From: Ostrinia nubilalis
Lineage: Eukaryota > Arthropoda > Insecta > Lepidoptera > Crambidae
NCBI RefSeq assembly: GCF_963855985.1
Contig: NC_087097.1
Span: 2,637,001 to 2,701,000 of the forward strand
Direction: 5' to 3'
DNA: 64,000 nucleotides
Position numbers and translations under genes: made by a program. Positions 11,050 through 21,692 of this stretch are shown here, piece after piece. The notes beneath the pieces were generated by a model, which saw only the letters and a program-made list of their open reading frames with translations, was not told where the DNA came from and did no database searches. The number at the start of each line of letters is the position of its first letter. Position 1 is the first letter of the stretch.

Positions 11050-14000
11050 ACCTGCGTTCCTGGCTCGCAAAAAAGGGTAAAGGTGTTTGTGTTTCAACAC
11101 CTGCCATCTGAATAGGTAAGAGCGGCCAAAAATATCTGGAAAGAAATGTTATTCCAATTTTATGGAATAAAATGTTCAGGTAGTGGTCTGTTTTTATTGG
11201 TGGTGGATTTGAATTGAAATGAGGAAATGTTTGTGTGAAAGGAATAAGAACTTATAACTTGAATCATGGAGTTTGTGTATCTTTGTTTAAGTATGAAAGT
11301 GTAAGGTTTTTCTTAACTTAGGGACTAGGTAATGTGTGAATTACCTTCTGTTACATATTATTTTCTTAGCGAATAATGCCCAACGAATGTACTGTAGTGT
11401 ACGTGAAGGTCAGATAGGTAGGACATTTCGAGGTCATAAATTACTCGTACTTATCCTAAAAACTTTCGGAAAACATACCTCAGCCTTTATTAGGTCACAG
11501 ATGAATATACCGCGCTCTACATCGTATATATTTTTCTGATTTCCCCTTGGAAAATATTCCTTTGAAGATAACGAAAAACCCGAATAACAATGTCAACGGT
11601 CGCTTACTTTCAGTAACTTTTTGCTGCCACAAAAAAATTTGCAACACTGCCCATTTCGCCGTCACACGGAATAACCCCACTCATATCAATCACACGAGAG
11701 GTTGAAAGGCAAGATAACATAGCTGTCACCATGAGGGCCCTTAAAAGAGTGAAAAGGCCCGTGCATTATACGGCCGAATCGGAAAGTGCGTAAAAACATC
11801 GAGAGTAATATTTGTTTTCAATCGATTGTGAAGTGAACACCCTGTTTGGACGATAATTGACTGACGGTGGAGATATTTTTCAATGTAGAAGATTTCATCA
11901 GGTGTAATGTAGGCTAAGAGCTTCTTCGTTTTGGATAAACTAATATGGAAAGTAGGTTCATAATTTGAATCAAAGACATTGTTGATCTATTTCAAAGAAT
12001 GCTATATTAATAAGTTTAGTGATAAAGTAAAGTGATACAACATACAACGTTTATTATAATCAAGATACAGAAAACATTCATTTACTTAATTACTATTTCA
12101 CTATTTCAGCCTCTTAGGAATTATTTTTTGATTGCAGTTAGCCAATGTCTTTTTCTTTAGTCCAATTTACCCAAATTAATCACACCAGTTGCGAGTGGAT
12201 AACTTAACAGACAGTTAATTTCACATTCCTATTATATCTGAATAAAAATATGACTTATTTGTGATTCAAATCAAGTCAAGTTCATCTAAGTGCAGTCTAA
12301 CTCGCGTTAGCAATGCTACATTAACCCATGATTAACTTTTTGATACAACTTAGCTCTGACGCTGATGGATGCGATGTTCAAGATAGCCAGTTAGTGAAGT
12401 GGTTAGAGGTACGTAATTTAACTGTCTTATCTGGTGTAAGCCAATTTCAGATAGCTTTTTTTAAAGGTTCTGTGAATTGAGCTTTTTTTCAACGGTAATG
12501 TCCTTTATAATCTTGCTTTTATGATTTTAAACATATGAAAATGGGTAATAAAGATCCTCATGATAAGTAGAAGAGAAGATCAGGAGTTCAAACGAGGCTG
12601 AGGAAATTTTTAGATTGTATGACAATAATTCCAGATTTATTTATTTATTTATTTATTTTTGGGAAACATACAGTTACAATATAATTTAACTTAGGTGCAG
12701 TGAGAAAACACATAAACCAATTAAGTTTCCACAGTTAAATATACACATACAATTTCTTACTAAACTTGCGCGCAAAAAGGAAATCTAGTATGTAAATCAT
12801 CAAACTTCTAACGCTCGTAACTCAGTTCAGACTAAGTTTAGAGGTACACATGTCATAGTAAGTTTGGTTTATTACACTATTTTGTAATCAAAAAACAAAG
12901 TTTGGTCAATGGCCGCGCGAAAAAAAAAAGACGCCACCTTCCATACAAAATCTGGCATTGCCATTTTATTGTATTCTAAAAATTATATCAAATATGGGCA
13001 TAGTCGAAGTGGGGCGAAAAGTTGAGGGGTTTATTACAAAAAGTTGGACGAAATGACAACGAAGTGTTTAACGTCTGTTTAAGATTTACCACGTTGGACG
13101 CCACGCGGCTCACCGGTGAGCCTCGAACAATACAATTTCCATTGTGTCTAGCGTCTCGGCGTTCAATGACTTAATGTTTAGATTTTAGCCAAAATACTTT
13201 TTTTCAAAATACACAGAATGATTTACCTATGAATCTACAAAATATCCTACAATTTCGTAGGAAAGCACGTAATATTAACGCTAATTTTCGCCGCGTCCTT
13301 AACCCACTGTCAGATATAGTCTGGAGCGGCATCCAATGCGCAAGAGTTGCCAGCTTTGATGTGAGTTCTGTCTCACGCACTAATTGTGAATGAACATTGA
13401 ATATAACGGTCCTTACTCGTATCATTATAAAAAGTTAGATAATTAAGTGATAATTTTGTTGTATGTCGCATAAAACTCCAAACGGTACAATAGGCGTGGG
13501 TACGCAGTTCAATACTTTTTAAATTATGCAAATTGATATGGGACTTAGAAGTAAACGTCCTAGCTTTCAAATAGTTCTTTGGGATCAGATGTTATGAGGT
13601 TTTGGCCATTCTTTTTCAGCCATTCTGGATATTCAGGTTAGTCGAATTAATCGGACAGGTAGAGTTGTGAGAAATTAATTGTCATACACTTTGTAACTGG
13701 AACTTATTTAATAAAAGATTTACAAATTAAAACAAATAAGTTTACCTACTCATGATTATGGAGCTAAAAGTATAGAACGGATTTTGACGAAACTTTACAA
13801 TGGCTTATCTTATCACAATAATAAATAAATATGCTATAATTTATCACGATATTATAAATCCAAGCAAGCGATAAAAGTAGTTGCTCGTTAACATGACAGC
13901 ATCGCTCGAACAATTAGGAGAGCCAATAAAAGTTAAAGAAGATGGCGCCCCAGCAACCACTGCACTCGCCACCACTAATGTCACGTACAAAGTCATTGAC

Positions 14001-14130
14001 CGCTAAAAATAGTTACATAACGACTTTTTCGACCGTGCACCTGATTCTTACCCACAGCCGAGTAAACACCCAGAATACCAGACATACTGACACCCTCGTG
14101 AATGTTGTTCGCTCCTAAATATACCTTAAC
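11050..14130. other. No recognised gene; isolated small motifs
   Basis: About 3 kb of AT-rich sequence. It contains a TTTA microsatellite near 12637, a perfect 16-bp palindrome GGCTCACCGGTGAGCC at 13107-13122, and a short segment at 11903-11945 resembling LINE tails. I see no coding region with a recognisable product. Confidence 0.5.
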
Positions 14131-14479
14131 ACTTCACGTATGAGTGTCGCATCTTTTTTTAGATTTCAGCAGGCGAATAATGCGATCCCCACCGACAGTT
14201 GCGTTGAGTTAGGCGCGCGCACTACAGTAAGTTTCAAAAGAAAACTTTTTTTCTGCAAAAAAAAAGTATGCAACCTCACGAAACGCTTCCATTTTCAAAT
14301 TTAAAACGATTTTTTTTACTTAGAACTCGAGTTTTGAATTTCAAATTGTCAATTACCGTGACGTCGTCACTTTTTTATTCGAATTAGTGTCAAAAACCAG
14401 CCAGTGTCAAGTGTTTGTAATGAGGTGACAAGTGACAGTGCATTTGAGTGAAAATAGAAAGTACCCAGCTGACACAGGA

Positions 14480-15717
14480 TTCTATTTAAAGATTTTTTTA
14501 CGAAGTGCCTCGATTTCTTTGGATAGATTGGTGTAATTGAGACCGATAAGGGCTCTTAACCTTTCGTTATCAATATTCTATATTCCTTATGGTATCGTTA
14601 AGAGTAATTTACTTAGTAACCGAACTCCATCTTAGAAAGCATTATCATGTTTAGACATTGAGGTCAAAAGTGTATAGGTTCCAAGTAAACCAGTGTCATT
14701 ACTGTAGATAAACTTTTGGCTTATTTTAATAGATATTTTGTCCTATTTGAATGTTATTTTATCACAATACATTGCACTTTGTGCAGGAAATAAAGAATTG
14801 ATATTTTTAAGCAATTAACTTTTATTAATGCTTTTTTCTATTTTTTATTTATCTTTTATTGCCTTGAAACTATGTATAATAAGCAAGCCTGGAGGATTTT
14901 TTGTACACAATCTTCTAGTATAGCTTCAAGCTTTAATAAAAAGCTTAACAATATTTGAAACTATTAACATTGGACAAACTTCACCAATTTTGGAATAGAA
15001 CAGATACTTATTATAATAATAGATGAGTAATTGAACGCAAGAATGTAGAGTAACCTTGATTATGTATTTTGGGATACAAATAATCATTCATCTATCATCA
15101 TTTGTCTATCATGTAACACATAGCGTAAAGTACTATTTTTATTCATTCACATACAAGTAGGTACATATTCATATTTCATTGCAACGAAAATATCTTCCTA
15201 ATCATACTTAGCTATTGCCTAAGTTTTCAATTAAATCAGCGAAATTTCAATATTCCAGTCAATATTTGTATTCCCAGCATTTTTTTAGAAATTATTTCGG
15301 AATAAAATTGTCATTGCCAAAAGAAATAAAGTTGTTCATAACTATAATAATAGAGAGTGGGACGCAGACATGACACATACCTGTATTTGTTAATTTGTTA
15401 AACTTTTAACAGCTCATGTCAGCAAATAGTCTAACGAGCTGTGATTAGTCGCCTTATTTCATATTTTCTATGTTGACATTGTAATAAACAATTGCATTTT
15501 CGTTGGCAAGATATCAACTAACTACACCAAGATTTCTTGATTTTTTTTTCATTTTGAGATTTCCAAAGTCAAGCGTAGACGCTGTAAAAGATTTTAATAT
15601 TGAAATTTAATTAAACTACGAGTACCTATATTGAGTCGACTATTGAACATTGCTTTGTGAAAGCATCATCATGTCCTTATTACGAAACGCGATACAATCT
15701 TAGTCATAAATTATGTT
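14480..15717. other. No recognised feature
   Basis: AT-rich sequence. No repeat shared with the rest of the window was noticed. Confidence 0.5.
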
Positions 15718-15822
15718 CTATGATTGGTCTAACTAAAGGCCTATTCAAACCTGAGCGATATTCGCTGCCGCTGTTTCGGCTACCTAAACATTTTAAGGTC
15801 ATGTTGATGTTCCTACGTACTT
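15718..15822 (+). repeat. Duplicated flank, copy 1
   Basis: It runs from CTATGATTGGTCTAACTAAA to TTTTAAGGTCATGTTGATGT then TCCTACGTACTT. The same start and end sequences recur at 16147-16271. Copy 1 abuts the LINE fragment tail; copy 2 abuts a family-A MITE. Confidence 0.65.
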
Positions 15823-16146
15823 CATCATCATCATCATCATCTCAGCCATAGGACGTCCGCTGAACATAGACCTCACCCAATGCTTTCCATGTTGCTCGGT
15901 TGGTAGCGGCCTGCGTCCAGCGCCTTCCCGATACCTCTATGATGTCGTCGGTCCACTTTGTGGGTGGACGTCCCACGCTGCGTTTTCCGGTACGCGGCCT
16001 CCACTGCAGAACCTTGCTGCCCCATCGGCTATCAGTTTTGCGTGCTATGTGCCCTGCTCATTGCCACTTCAGCTTGCTAATTCGTCGAGCTATGTCAGCG
16101 TCTTTATTTCGTTTACGGATCTCCTCATTTCTGATTCGATCTCAAT
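15823..16146 (-). pseudogene. LINE 3' fragment (~320 bp), ATG-tailed
   Basis: On the plus strand it opens with CATCATCATCATCATCAT and CTCAGCCATAGGACGTCC, continues with GTTGGTAGCGGCCTGCGTCC and TGTGGGTGGACGTCCCACGC, and runs to TTCGTTTACGGATCTCC. Read on the minus strand this is the C-terminal region of the same non-LTR ORF as at 60333, ending in ATG repeats. It lacks the 'CACTG' of CCACTGCTGAACAT. One of the two longest copies in the window. Confidence 0.8.
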
Positions 16147-16271
16147 CTATGATTCGTCTAACTAAAATATCGAATCAAATTTTGGATTTCGTTTCAGAAC
16201 ATGAAACTGTATCTCAATTATTTTAGGCTACTAATAAAATTTTAAGGTCATGTTGATGCTCCTACATACTT
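16147..16271 (+). repeat. Duplicated flank, copy 2
   Basis: CTATGATTCGTCTAACTAAA ... TTTTAAGGTCATGTTGATGC then TCCTACATACTT. It matches the copy at 15718-15822 at both ends with a diverged middle. Confidence 0.6.
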
Positions 16272-16381
16272 AGGCTGAGTTGCACCACCAAACTTTGACC
16301 GGTAACCGGTGATTTTAGTATGGAGTTTGCGGATTTTTGACGTTTGTTACAGTCAAAGTAAGATGGTGCAACCCAACTTTA
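16270..16381. repeat. MITE family A copy
   Basis: Left end TTAGGCTGAGTTGCACCACC; interior ACCGGTAACCGGTGATTTTA and GGATTTTTGACGTTTGT; right end GATGGTGCAACCCAACTTTA. Non-coding. Confidence 0.85.
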
Positions 16382-16734
16382 ATATTGTCAAAAATGAGCC
16401 AAGCCACTCTAGTTCTTATAGTCCCAATATTTAAACTTATATTAGTCAAAAATACAATACTATAAATAGTACTAACCTAATTACCGTCCCACAGGTGCGC
16501 CCGCCGTTACTACGTATACATGCTCACGTGGGAACCAACAAGATGTTCTTCTTTTTGGGGTAGAAGTTAAGATTTATTTCATTTTTTGTTGCAAACTGCC
16601 CGTTTGAGTGTTTTCTGTTCATTATGTTTGGCGGTAGTTGAAGAATATTCAGCAGACTCGGTTTTAATTTCAAAGGTCTGAAAAAAATTACATCATTAAA
16701 AAGAACAAAAACCAACTCAGAAGGGCAGTTTTAC

Positions 16735-16749
16735 TAAATCAAATTAGAG
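16735..16749 (+). repeat. Target-site duplication, left copy
   Basis: TAAATCAAATTAGAG, exactly repeated at 18530-18544 on the other side of the R1-clade element. The leading T may belong to the element end, so the duplication is 14 or 15 bp. Confidence 0.85.
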
Positions 16750-18529
16750 TTTAGAGACTAAATTAAACTGTTAGAGCGATTAGTAGTGCCGCGTTTGCTA
16801 CCGGGTGGTACAATTTTTCACGAGCAGCAGTTTGGCTTCACCGCCGGGAAGTCTACTGCAGATGCAGTAATATCTGTTAGACAAAAAGTGACGTCCTCGG
16901 TGGCAAAGTACGTTGTAGGAATATTCCTCGATATTTCAGGTGCCTTCGACAATGCTTGGTGGCCGATCCTGCTCTTAAAACTGAAAGTTCGTGGATGCTA
17001 TAGTAATATATATTCACTACTGCACTCGTACTTTTGTAACGGTACAACTAAATTAAAACTCGGCCATCATGCTGAATCAAAGGTGCTCACGCGCGGCTGT
17101 CCCCAAGGATCGGTCCTAGGGCCCTACCTTTGGAATTTGGGTTTCGATGATTTTCTAGCATTACCATTACCCGAAGGCTGTTCGTTAACCGGGTACGCTG
17201 ATGACGGTCTCCTTTTAATAGAGGCTGACACTAGATCAAAGCTTGAAAATCTAGCGGATACATGCTTGAATTTAATATCTCAATGGGGAGACAGGAATCG
17301 TTTGCAGTTTGCCCCTCACAAAACTTATCAGCTTCTATTAAAAGGTAATCTTAAAGTTTTGCCTCGCATTAAATTCAATGAAATAACTGTTAAAAAACGG
17401 GAATCTGTTTGCTATCTCGGACTAATTTTAGAGAAAAACTTTAGTTTTGTCGAGCACATTAAACAGATCGGTGAAAAAGCTAAAAAGAACTTTTATGCCT
17501 TAAGTCACATTTCAACCTCGACGTGGGGTCTAACGTTTAAAATCCTCCGAGTAATATATTCGGCCACTTATTTAAGCTCCATTTGCTATGGTGCACCAGT
17601 TTGGGCTGACAGAGCTACTATAGGAGCCGCTCGACGGAAACTACTCCAAAGTCAACGCCTTGCATTGATTTTTCTTTGCAAAGCTTACAGAACTGTGAGC
17701 ACGGAGGCTCTGCCAGTCCTGGCTGGTGTACTGCCGGTCGACTTAGAGGTACAAAAGCGTGCGGCTATGTACTTCGCATCAAGGGAAAATATAACCTCCG
17801 ATTTCTTAAATAGCCGCGATCGTTCTAAAATAAGTCGATTATTTGATTCCCGAGAAGTCGTTGAAGAAGATTTACTTAATGAATGGCAAAAAAGATGGGA
17901 TACGTCAGTCAAAGGACGTCACTTATATAAATTCTTCCCGAATGTACGCGAACGTCTAACTAGGCGATGGTTAGAAATCGACCATTGCTCGTCGCAGTTC
18001 CTCACGGGACATGGCAACTTTAAACATAAACTTCACGAATTCAAACTAGTTCCGTCTCCTTTTTGCGAGTGTTCCACAGATGATGTCAGTCATGAGCAGT
18101 CTGCCCATCATATCTTGTGGGAGTGTGATCTTTGGAAACATGAACGTGATATAATGCTTAATTCAATACAACATACATCTGTTTCCGCAATTTATTACAC
18201 CGATCTTGTTGCGACAAGGAAAAATTTCCGTGCTTTTAAGCGATTTTGTGAAAAATTTAATTTATTGTCCGTGGTGCATAATCTTTTTCTTAAAGGTTTT
18301 AAACCTTTGTTTGTCACCTGTCATCCGCTTTGCAATGGAGGGAAGTCGAACCTTAATTTCGAACTCCTCCTATGTTCTTCTGATTAATTTCGTTGCGGGT
18401 CCAATGACAGTTTAACTTTCCCCCGGGACAAACTTGACCTTCATTGGTTGGGTTTTTGTGGCGGTCAAGCTGTAGATCCTGGCTACACAGGAGTTGCAGT
18501 GGTGGGAACGAGAGGTGGGAATAGTCCCG
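16750..18529 (+). mobile_element. 5'-truncated R1-clade non-LTR retrotransposon
   Basis: The element is bounded by the 15-bp duplication. It carries an open reverse-transcriptase frame (16762-18387) and a 142-bp 3' untranslated region without a poly(A) tail, ending GTGGGAATAGTCCCG(T). The 5' part (first ORF, endonuclease and the N-terminal part of the reverse transcriptase) is missing, as after incomplete reverse transcription. The random target and absence of rDNA or telomeric repeats mean it is not the canonical R1 or the TRAS/SART type by insertion site. The 3' UTR recurs at 19695-19801. Clade assignment rests on the protein motifs only. Confidence 0.88.
16762..18387 (+). CDS. Reverse transcriptase, R1-clade non-LTR retrotransposon (5'-partial)
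   Basis: This protein would copy element RNA into DNA at a nicked target. The frame is open from 16762 with no stop to TAA at 18385. It has no true start: the first possible initiator is GTG at 16786, counted as residue 1 of 533 below, and upstream codons reading KLLERLVV fit the family. Visible motifs: FGFTAGKSTADAV (16-28); FLDISGAFDNAWWP (47-60) with catalytic Asp 49; GCPQGSVLGP (104-113); YADD (137-140), catalytic Asp pair; STEALPVLAGVLPVDLEVQK (305-324), typical of R1-type elements; and a C-terminal Cys/His motif with C427, C429, H441/H442 and C447. The endonuclease domain and ORF1 are absent, so this copy cannot move on its own, but the uninterrupted frame suggests a recent insertion. 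Confidence 0.9.
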   Translation: MKLLERLVVPRLLPGGTIFHEQQFGFTAGKSTADAVISVRQKVTSSVAKYVVGIFLDISGAFDNAWWPILLLKLKVRGCYSNIYSLLHSYFCNGTTKLKLGHHAESKVLTRGCPQGSVLGPYLWNLGFDDFLALPLPEGCSLTGYADDGLLLIEADTRSKLENLADTCLNLISQWGDRNRLQFAPHKTYQLLLKGNLKVLPRIKFNEITVKKRESVCYLGLILEKNFSFVEHIKQIGEKAKKNFYALSHISTSTWGLTFKILRVIYSATYLSSICYGAPVWADRATIGAARRKLLQSQRLALIFLCKAYRTVSTEALPVLAGVLPVDLEVQKRAAMYFASRENITSDFLNSRDRSKISRLFDSREVVEEDLLNEWQKRWDTSVKGRHLYKFFPNVRERLTRRWLEIDHCSSQFLTGHGNFKHKLHEFKLVPSPFCECSTDDVSHEQSAHHILWECDLWKHERDIMLNSIQHTSVSAIYYTDLVATRKNFRAFKRFCEKFNLLSVVHNLFLKGFKPLFVTCHPLCNGGKSNLNFELLLCSSD

Positions 18530-18544
18530 TAAATCAAATTAGAG
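18530..18544 (+). repeat. Target-site duplication, right copy
   Basis: TAAATCAAATTAGAG, identical to 16735-16749, directly after the element's 3' end. Confidence 0.85.
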
Positions 18545-19694
18545 ATAATAAGTGTTGTATGCAAAAGCTTAGATTAAGATATTTTATGTAGGAACAATTC
18601 AGGCACGAAAACGTTTTAACAACAATATTCAGACAAATTGACGTTGACGTTTTTTTATAACCAACATCGATTGTCAGTTGTTTTCTCACATATTTTTTTC
18701 ATGCTTTAATTTTGAATGCGAATTTAGAAATGTTTTACGATTCAATGAGTCATTTTTTCAAATACAGCATGTCTCTACGAAAATGACAGAAATATGAACC
18801 TACTTAACCTACATCCAATATGGTTTAGAAACAGTTTTTGCCGCAAAAAGTTCACGTTTTATGTACCGGAATTTCCACATGATTTATCTTTATGGACCCG
18901 TGATATATTTATGTCTTACTCGGGCGTTTCATGCCTGAAATTAGCTAATACTTCTTGTTTATCAGTGGTTTGCGAAATTGATGTGGCATTACTGAATTTT
19001 TCGTACATTTAGAACCTAAAATTCGGAATTTTATGTTGCCATTGTAAAATACTTCATCCAGTTTACTTGCTCAAATTGTAAGGAAAACATTTATGTATTC
19101 TATTGAGTTCTTCACACTGTGACTCTTTTATGAGAACTACTGAACATTTTTGTATGTGTACTTGTTTCATAAACTTCTTACGATGATTTTATTATTTCGT
19201 ATATTGAACTAAATGCGTTTCGATAACCAACTAAAACTTCTAGTCACTTCTACAACTGTTACTCCCATAGCGTTAGGATATCTATTTATATTCTGAAAGG
19301 TTCTGAATAGATGGGTCTTCCATGACGTGGTCACCATCAAAGAACCATTATTTCCAAAAGATCAGAAAGTGATATGAACTTTTACCATGAAAATGTATAA
19401 TTGTATGTTCTATAGTATTATTTATTTAATTAAAGCTGAGTGAAAGCTGTTCCATTGAGATACAGATTTCTTTTTACGCTGGTAGATAGCGTGCCATTTA
19501 ATATTTTTCACCTTATCGTAAAAGTATTATAATGAGATCATTTTAATATGATGTCAGTCCCAATCAGACTGTTTATCTTCAACCATCTCAAAGCATCGTC
19601 AAACTACATGATTTTAATCGTGCCGTATCTTCTGTGTGTATTTCTTTCCTTTCTTCAATGTGGTATACAAAGTGTGTAACTGTTTATGTATTTT
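18545..19694. other. No recognised feature
   Basis: AT-rich sequence between two ends of the same retrotransposon family. Small open frames only. Confidence 0.5.
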
Positions 19695-19801
19695 CGAGAC
19701 GAACTTGGCCTTCACTGGTTGGGTTTTATTGGCGGTCAAGCTGTAGATCCTGGCTACACAGGAGTTGCAGCGGTGGGAACGAGAGGTGGGAATAGTCCCG
19801 T
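19695..19801 (+). mobile_element. 3'-end fragment of the same R1-clade element
   Basis: CGAGACGAACTTGGCCTTCA through TGGGAATAGTCCCGT matches 18425-18530 with a few substitutions, and the 3' terminus is the same. Only ~107 bp of 3' UTR was inserted. I could not see a convincing target duplication. An open frame running through it is incidental. Confidence 0.85.
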
Positions 19802-20063
19802 ATCTATCTACTTATCTTTAATACCGGTCGTCTCATTGGCACACCTGAGTCTTCCGCCTCTCACCTGGCCCAGATATATCTCGACCTGCGCACGAATCGA
19901 TTATATTTAGAGTGCACCTACGGGTATTTGGGGGGGTTTATGTAAGCAGAGAAGAATCTTTGACGTAATTAAATGATGTTTTTGAGGTATTACTAAACAT
20001 AAAATGAAATAGTGACGTTGGTAGAGTTGCTGAGAAAAATATTTTTGTTTTGTTTTTGTTCAC

Positions 20064-20152
20064 CACAATAGTCGAGCGGCGGTGGGATTCGAACCCGCGT
20101 TCCTCGGATCTCGAGTCGGCCAGTCCGACCACTTCACCGTTGGGCTATCGTG
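20064..20152 (-). tRNA. tRNA-like sequence or tRNA-derived SINE, probably pseudogene
   Basis: On the minus strand CACGATA and TATTGTG can pair as an acceptor stem (one G-U). Box A is TAGCCCAACGG and box B GGTTCGAATCC, both good RNA polymerase III promoter matches. The T arm GCGGG-TTCGAAT-CCCAC has one mismatch. The anticodon region forms GTCGG-ACTGG-CCGAC with a 5-base loop instead of 7, and a second small hairpin CTCG...CGAG follows. I therefore favour a tRNA-derived element over a working tRNA; the layout is nearest serine tRNA. An A-rich tail (ACAAAAACAAAACAAAAA) follows on that strand. Confidence 0.55.
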
Positions 20153-20586
20153 GCGTAAAGTATTTGGTTATACTTTATACCATCTAAGTTTGAATACGAG
20201 TGTATAAAAAGCGTGAGAAGTAGGTACTTGTTAGTGTATGTACCTTTTGAATATCTTTGTTGGACTTGTCATCCGATCTCCGGATTTATGGTTCTTCTTC
20301 AAAGCACGCCAAAAGCTTGCCAAAAATCATCGCAGGTTGCACTTACGTTGGGACACACACTCACATCTGTTAACCTCGAAATAGCGTTAAAGTGCCATAT
20401 TTTCATGCGCTATTTAATATATGATAGACATTAAATATAAAGTACCTAGACAACTATCCTTCCGGAATCCAGATTCATTGAAGAACTCTAGGTTCGCTAT
20501 TTTTAACAATCTTCTAAAAGTTGGGGACCGAATGCTAAATTACTGTTTCGGACCATTTCCCCTAAATTAATTAAAATTTCGGAAAA
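20153..20586. other. No recognised feature
   Basis: AT-rich sequence with a 73-codon frame (20213-20434) that I do not recognise. Confidence 0.4.
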
Positions 20587-20795
20587 TTTAAATGCTGGCT
20601 TTTCCTTGCACATTTGCTAAGTATTGCTATCCAGCGAGGAAATGCAGCCAGCATCCTCGCCTCTTTGCCTCGCGGACACACTTTTATTTTTGAGTAGTCA
20701 TTAAGTTTATTTTTTTTTTTGTTTAGTTAAGTTTGCTTTAGTTTAAAAAATATATATATGTTTATTGTGAATAAAGATGTTTAATAAAATTCATA
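20587..20795 (+). pseudogene. LINE C-terminus and 3' UTR, 'AIQRGNAAS' type
   Basis: From 20596 the frame reads WLFLAHLLSIAIQRGNAAS then ILASLPRGHTFIFE and stops at 20695-20697. IAIQRGNAAS is a C-terminal signature of a LINE family I associate with Lepidoptera. A T-rich 3' UTR follows, ending near AATAAAGATGTTTAATAAAA. Everything 5' of it is missing. Family name not assigned. Confidence 0.65.
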
Positions 20796-21310
20796 ACCTC
20801 CAATTTTTTAAATAAAGTATTTAAAAATTGTCTTAAAAGTACAATTTTATACGGCGGTCTAATTAATACTAATCTAATAGGACTTACAGATTTAAAATAC
20901 ATGAAAACAGGTGTAGGTACTCTTGAAATAAACCTGACCTAACCTTCTCGGTCAGCTTATGAAACAATTACCCAAAATCAAGAGCACATCGCATCACAAA
21001 TCCCGTTATTTACTACCGTTCCCCTTAACAACGCCATAAAATTCCCATTTGCCACCCAGTTGTTACATTTGGCACCCCGCCAGGAACACGGCCATTGTCT
21101 CGTCGAACTTCTGGTTAGCGAAGATTAGGTGTTGGCATAATTGATTCACAATATAGAAGGCAATACCACAAAGTTATAAGAACATAGATAAGACGCACAC
21201 TTGTGATAACAATTTAACTTAATATTTAGTAGGTTGCTACTTGGTAGTTAAGAATTATAACGTATTAAATAATTAGGTGAAAACGAGCCTATATTGAGGT
21301 TTTTAGATAG

Positions 21311-21612
21311 TCATCATCACCATCATCATCTCAGCCATAGGACGTCCACTGCTGAACATAGGCCTCCCCTAATGCTTTCCATGTTACCCGGTTGGTAGCG
21401 GCCTGTGTCTAGCGCTTTCCTGCTACCTTTATGATGTCGTCAGTCCACTTTGTGGGTGGACGTCACACGCTGCGTTTTCCGGTACGCGGCCTCCACTCCA
21501 GAACCTGGCTGCCTGTCGGCCATCAGTTCTGCGTACTATCTGCGCTGCCCATTGCCACTTCAGTTTGCTAATCCGTCGGGCTATGTCAGCGACTTTAGTT
21601 CGTTTACGGAAC
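21311..21612 (-). pseudogene. LINE 3' fragment (~300 bp), ATG-tailed
   Basis: CATCATCACCATCATCATCT, then CAGCCATAGGACGTCCACTG and so on to TTTAGTTCGTTTACGGAACG. It is colinear with 15823-16146 at high identity. Minus-strand C-terminal part of the common non-LTR ORF; frame broken. Confidence 0.8.
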
Positions 21613-21635
21613 GTTAAATAGTCAACGATAAATCA

Positions 21636-21692
21636 ATCATCATCATCATCATTTCAGCCATATAACGTCCATTGTTAAACAAAGGCCTCAAA
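21636..21692 (-). pseudogene. Short LINE 3' end, ATG-tailed
   Basis: TCATCATCATCATCATTTCA, GCCATATAACGTCCATTGTT, AAACAAAGGCCTC: the last ~50 bp of the same family, starting only 24 bp beyond the previous fragment. It may be an independent insertion. Confidence 0.7.

Noticed and set aside
12354..12408. 55-bp segment between an acceptor-like TTAG and GAG|GTACGT
   Set aside because: The acceptor tract is weak and the part AGTGAAGTGGTTAGAGG resembles a tRNA-derived repeat, so the exon reading is not convincing.
15900..16226. 108-codon plus-strand frame
   Set aside because: Antisense of the LINE fragment at 15823-16146 continuing into the duplicated flank.
17685..17912. 75-codon minus-strand frame
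   Set aside because: Shadow of the reverse-transcriptase coding region on the opposite strand.
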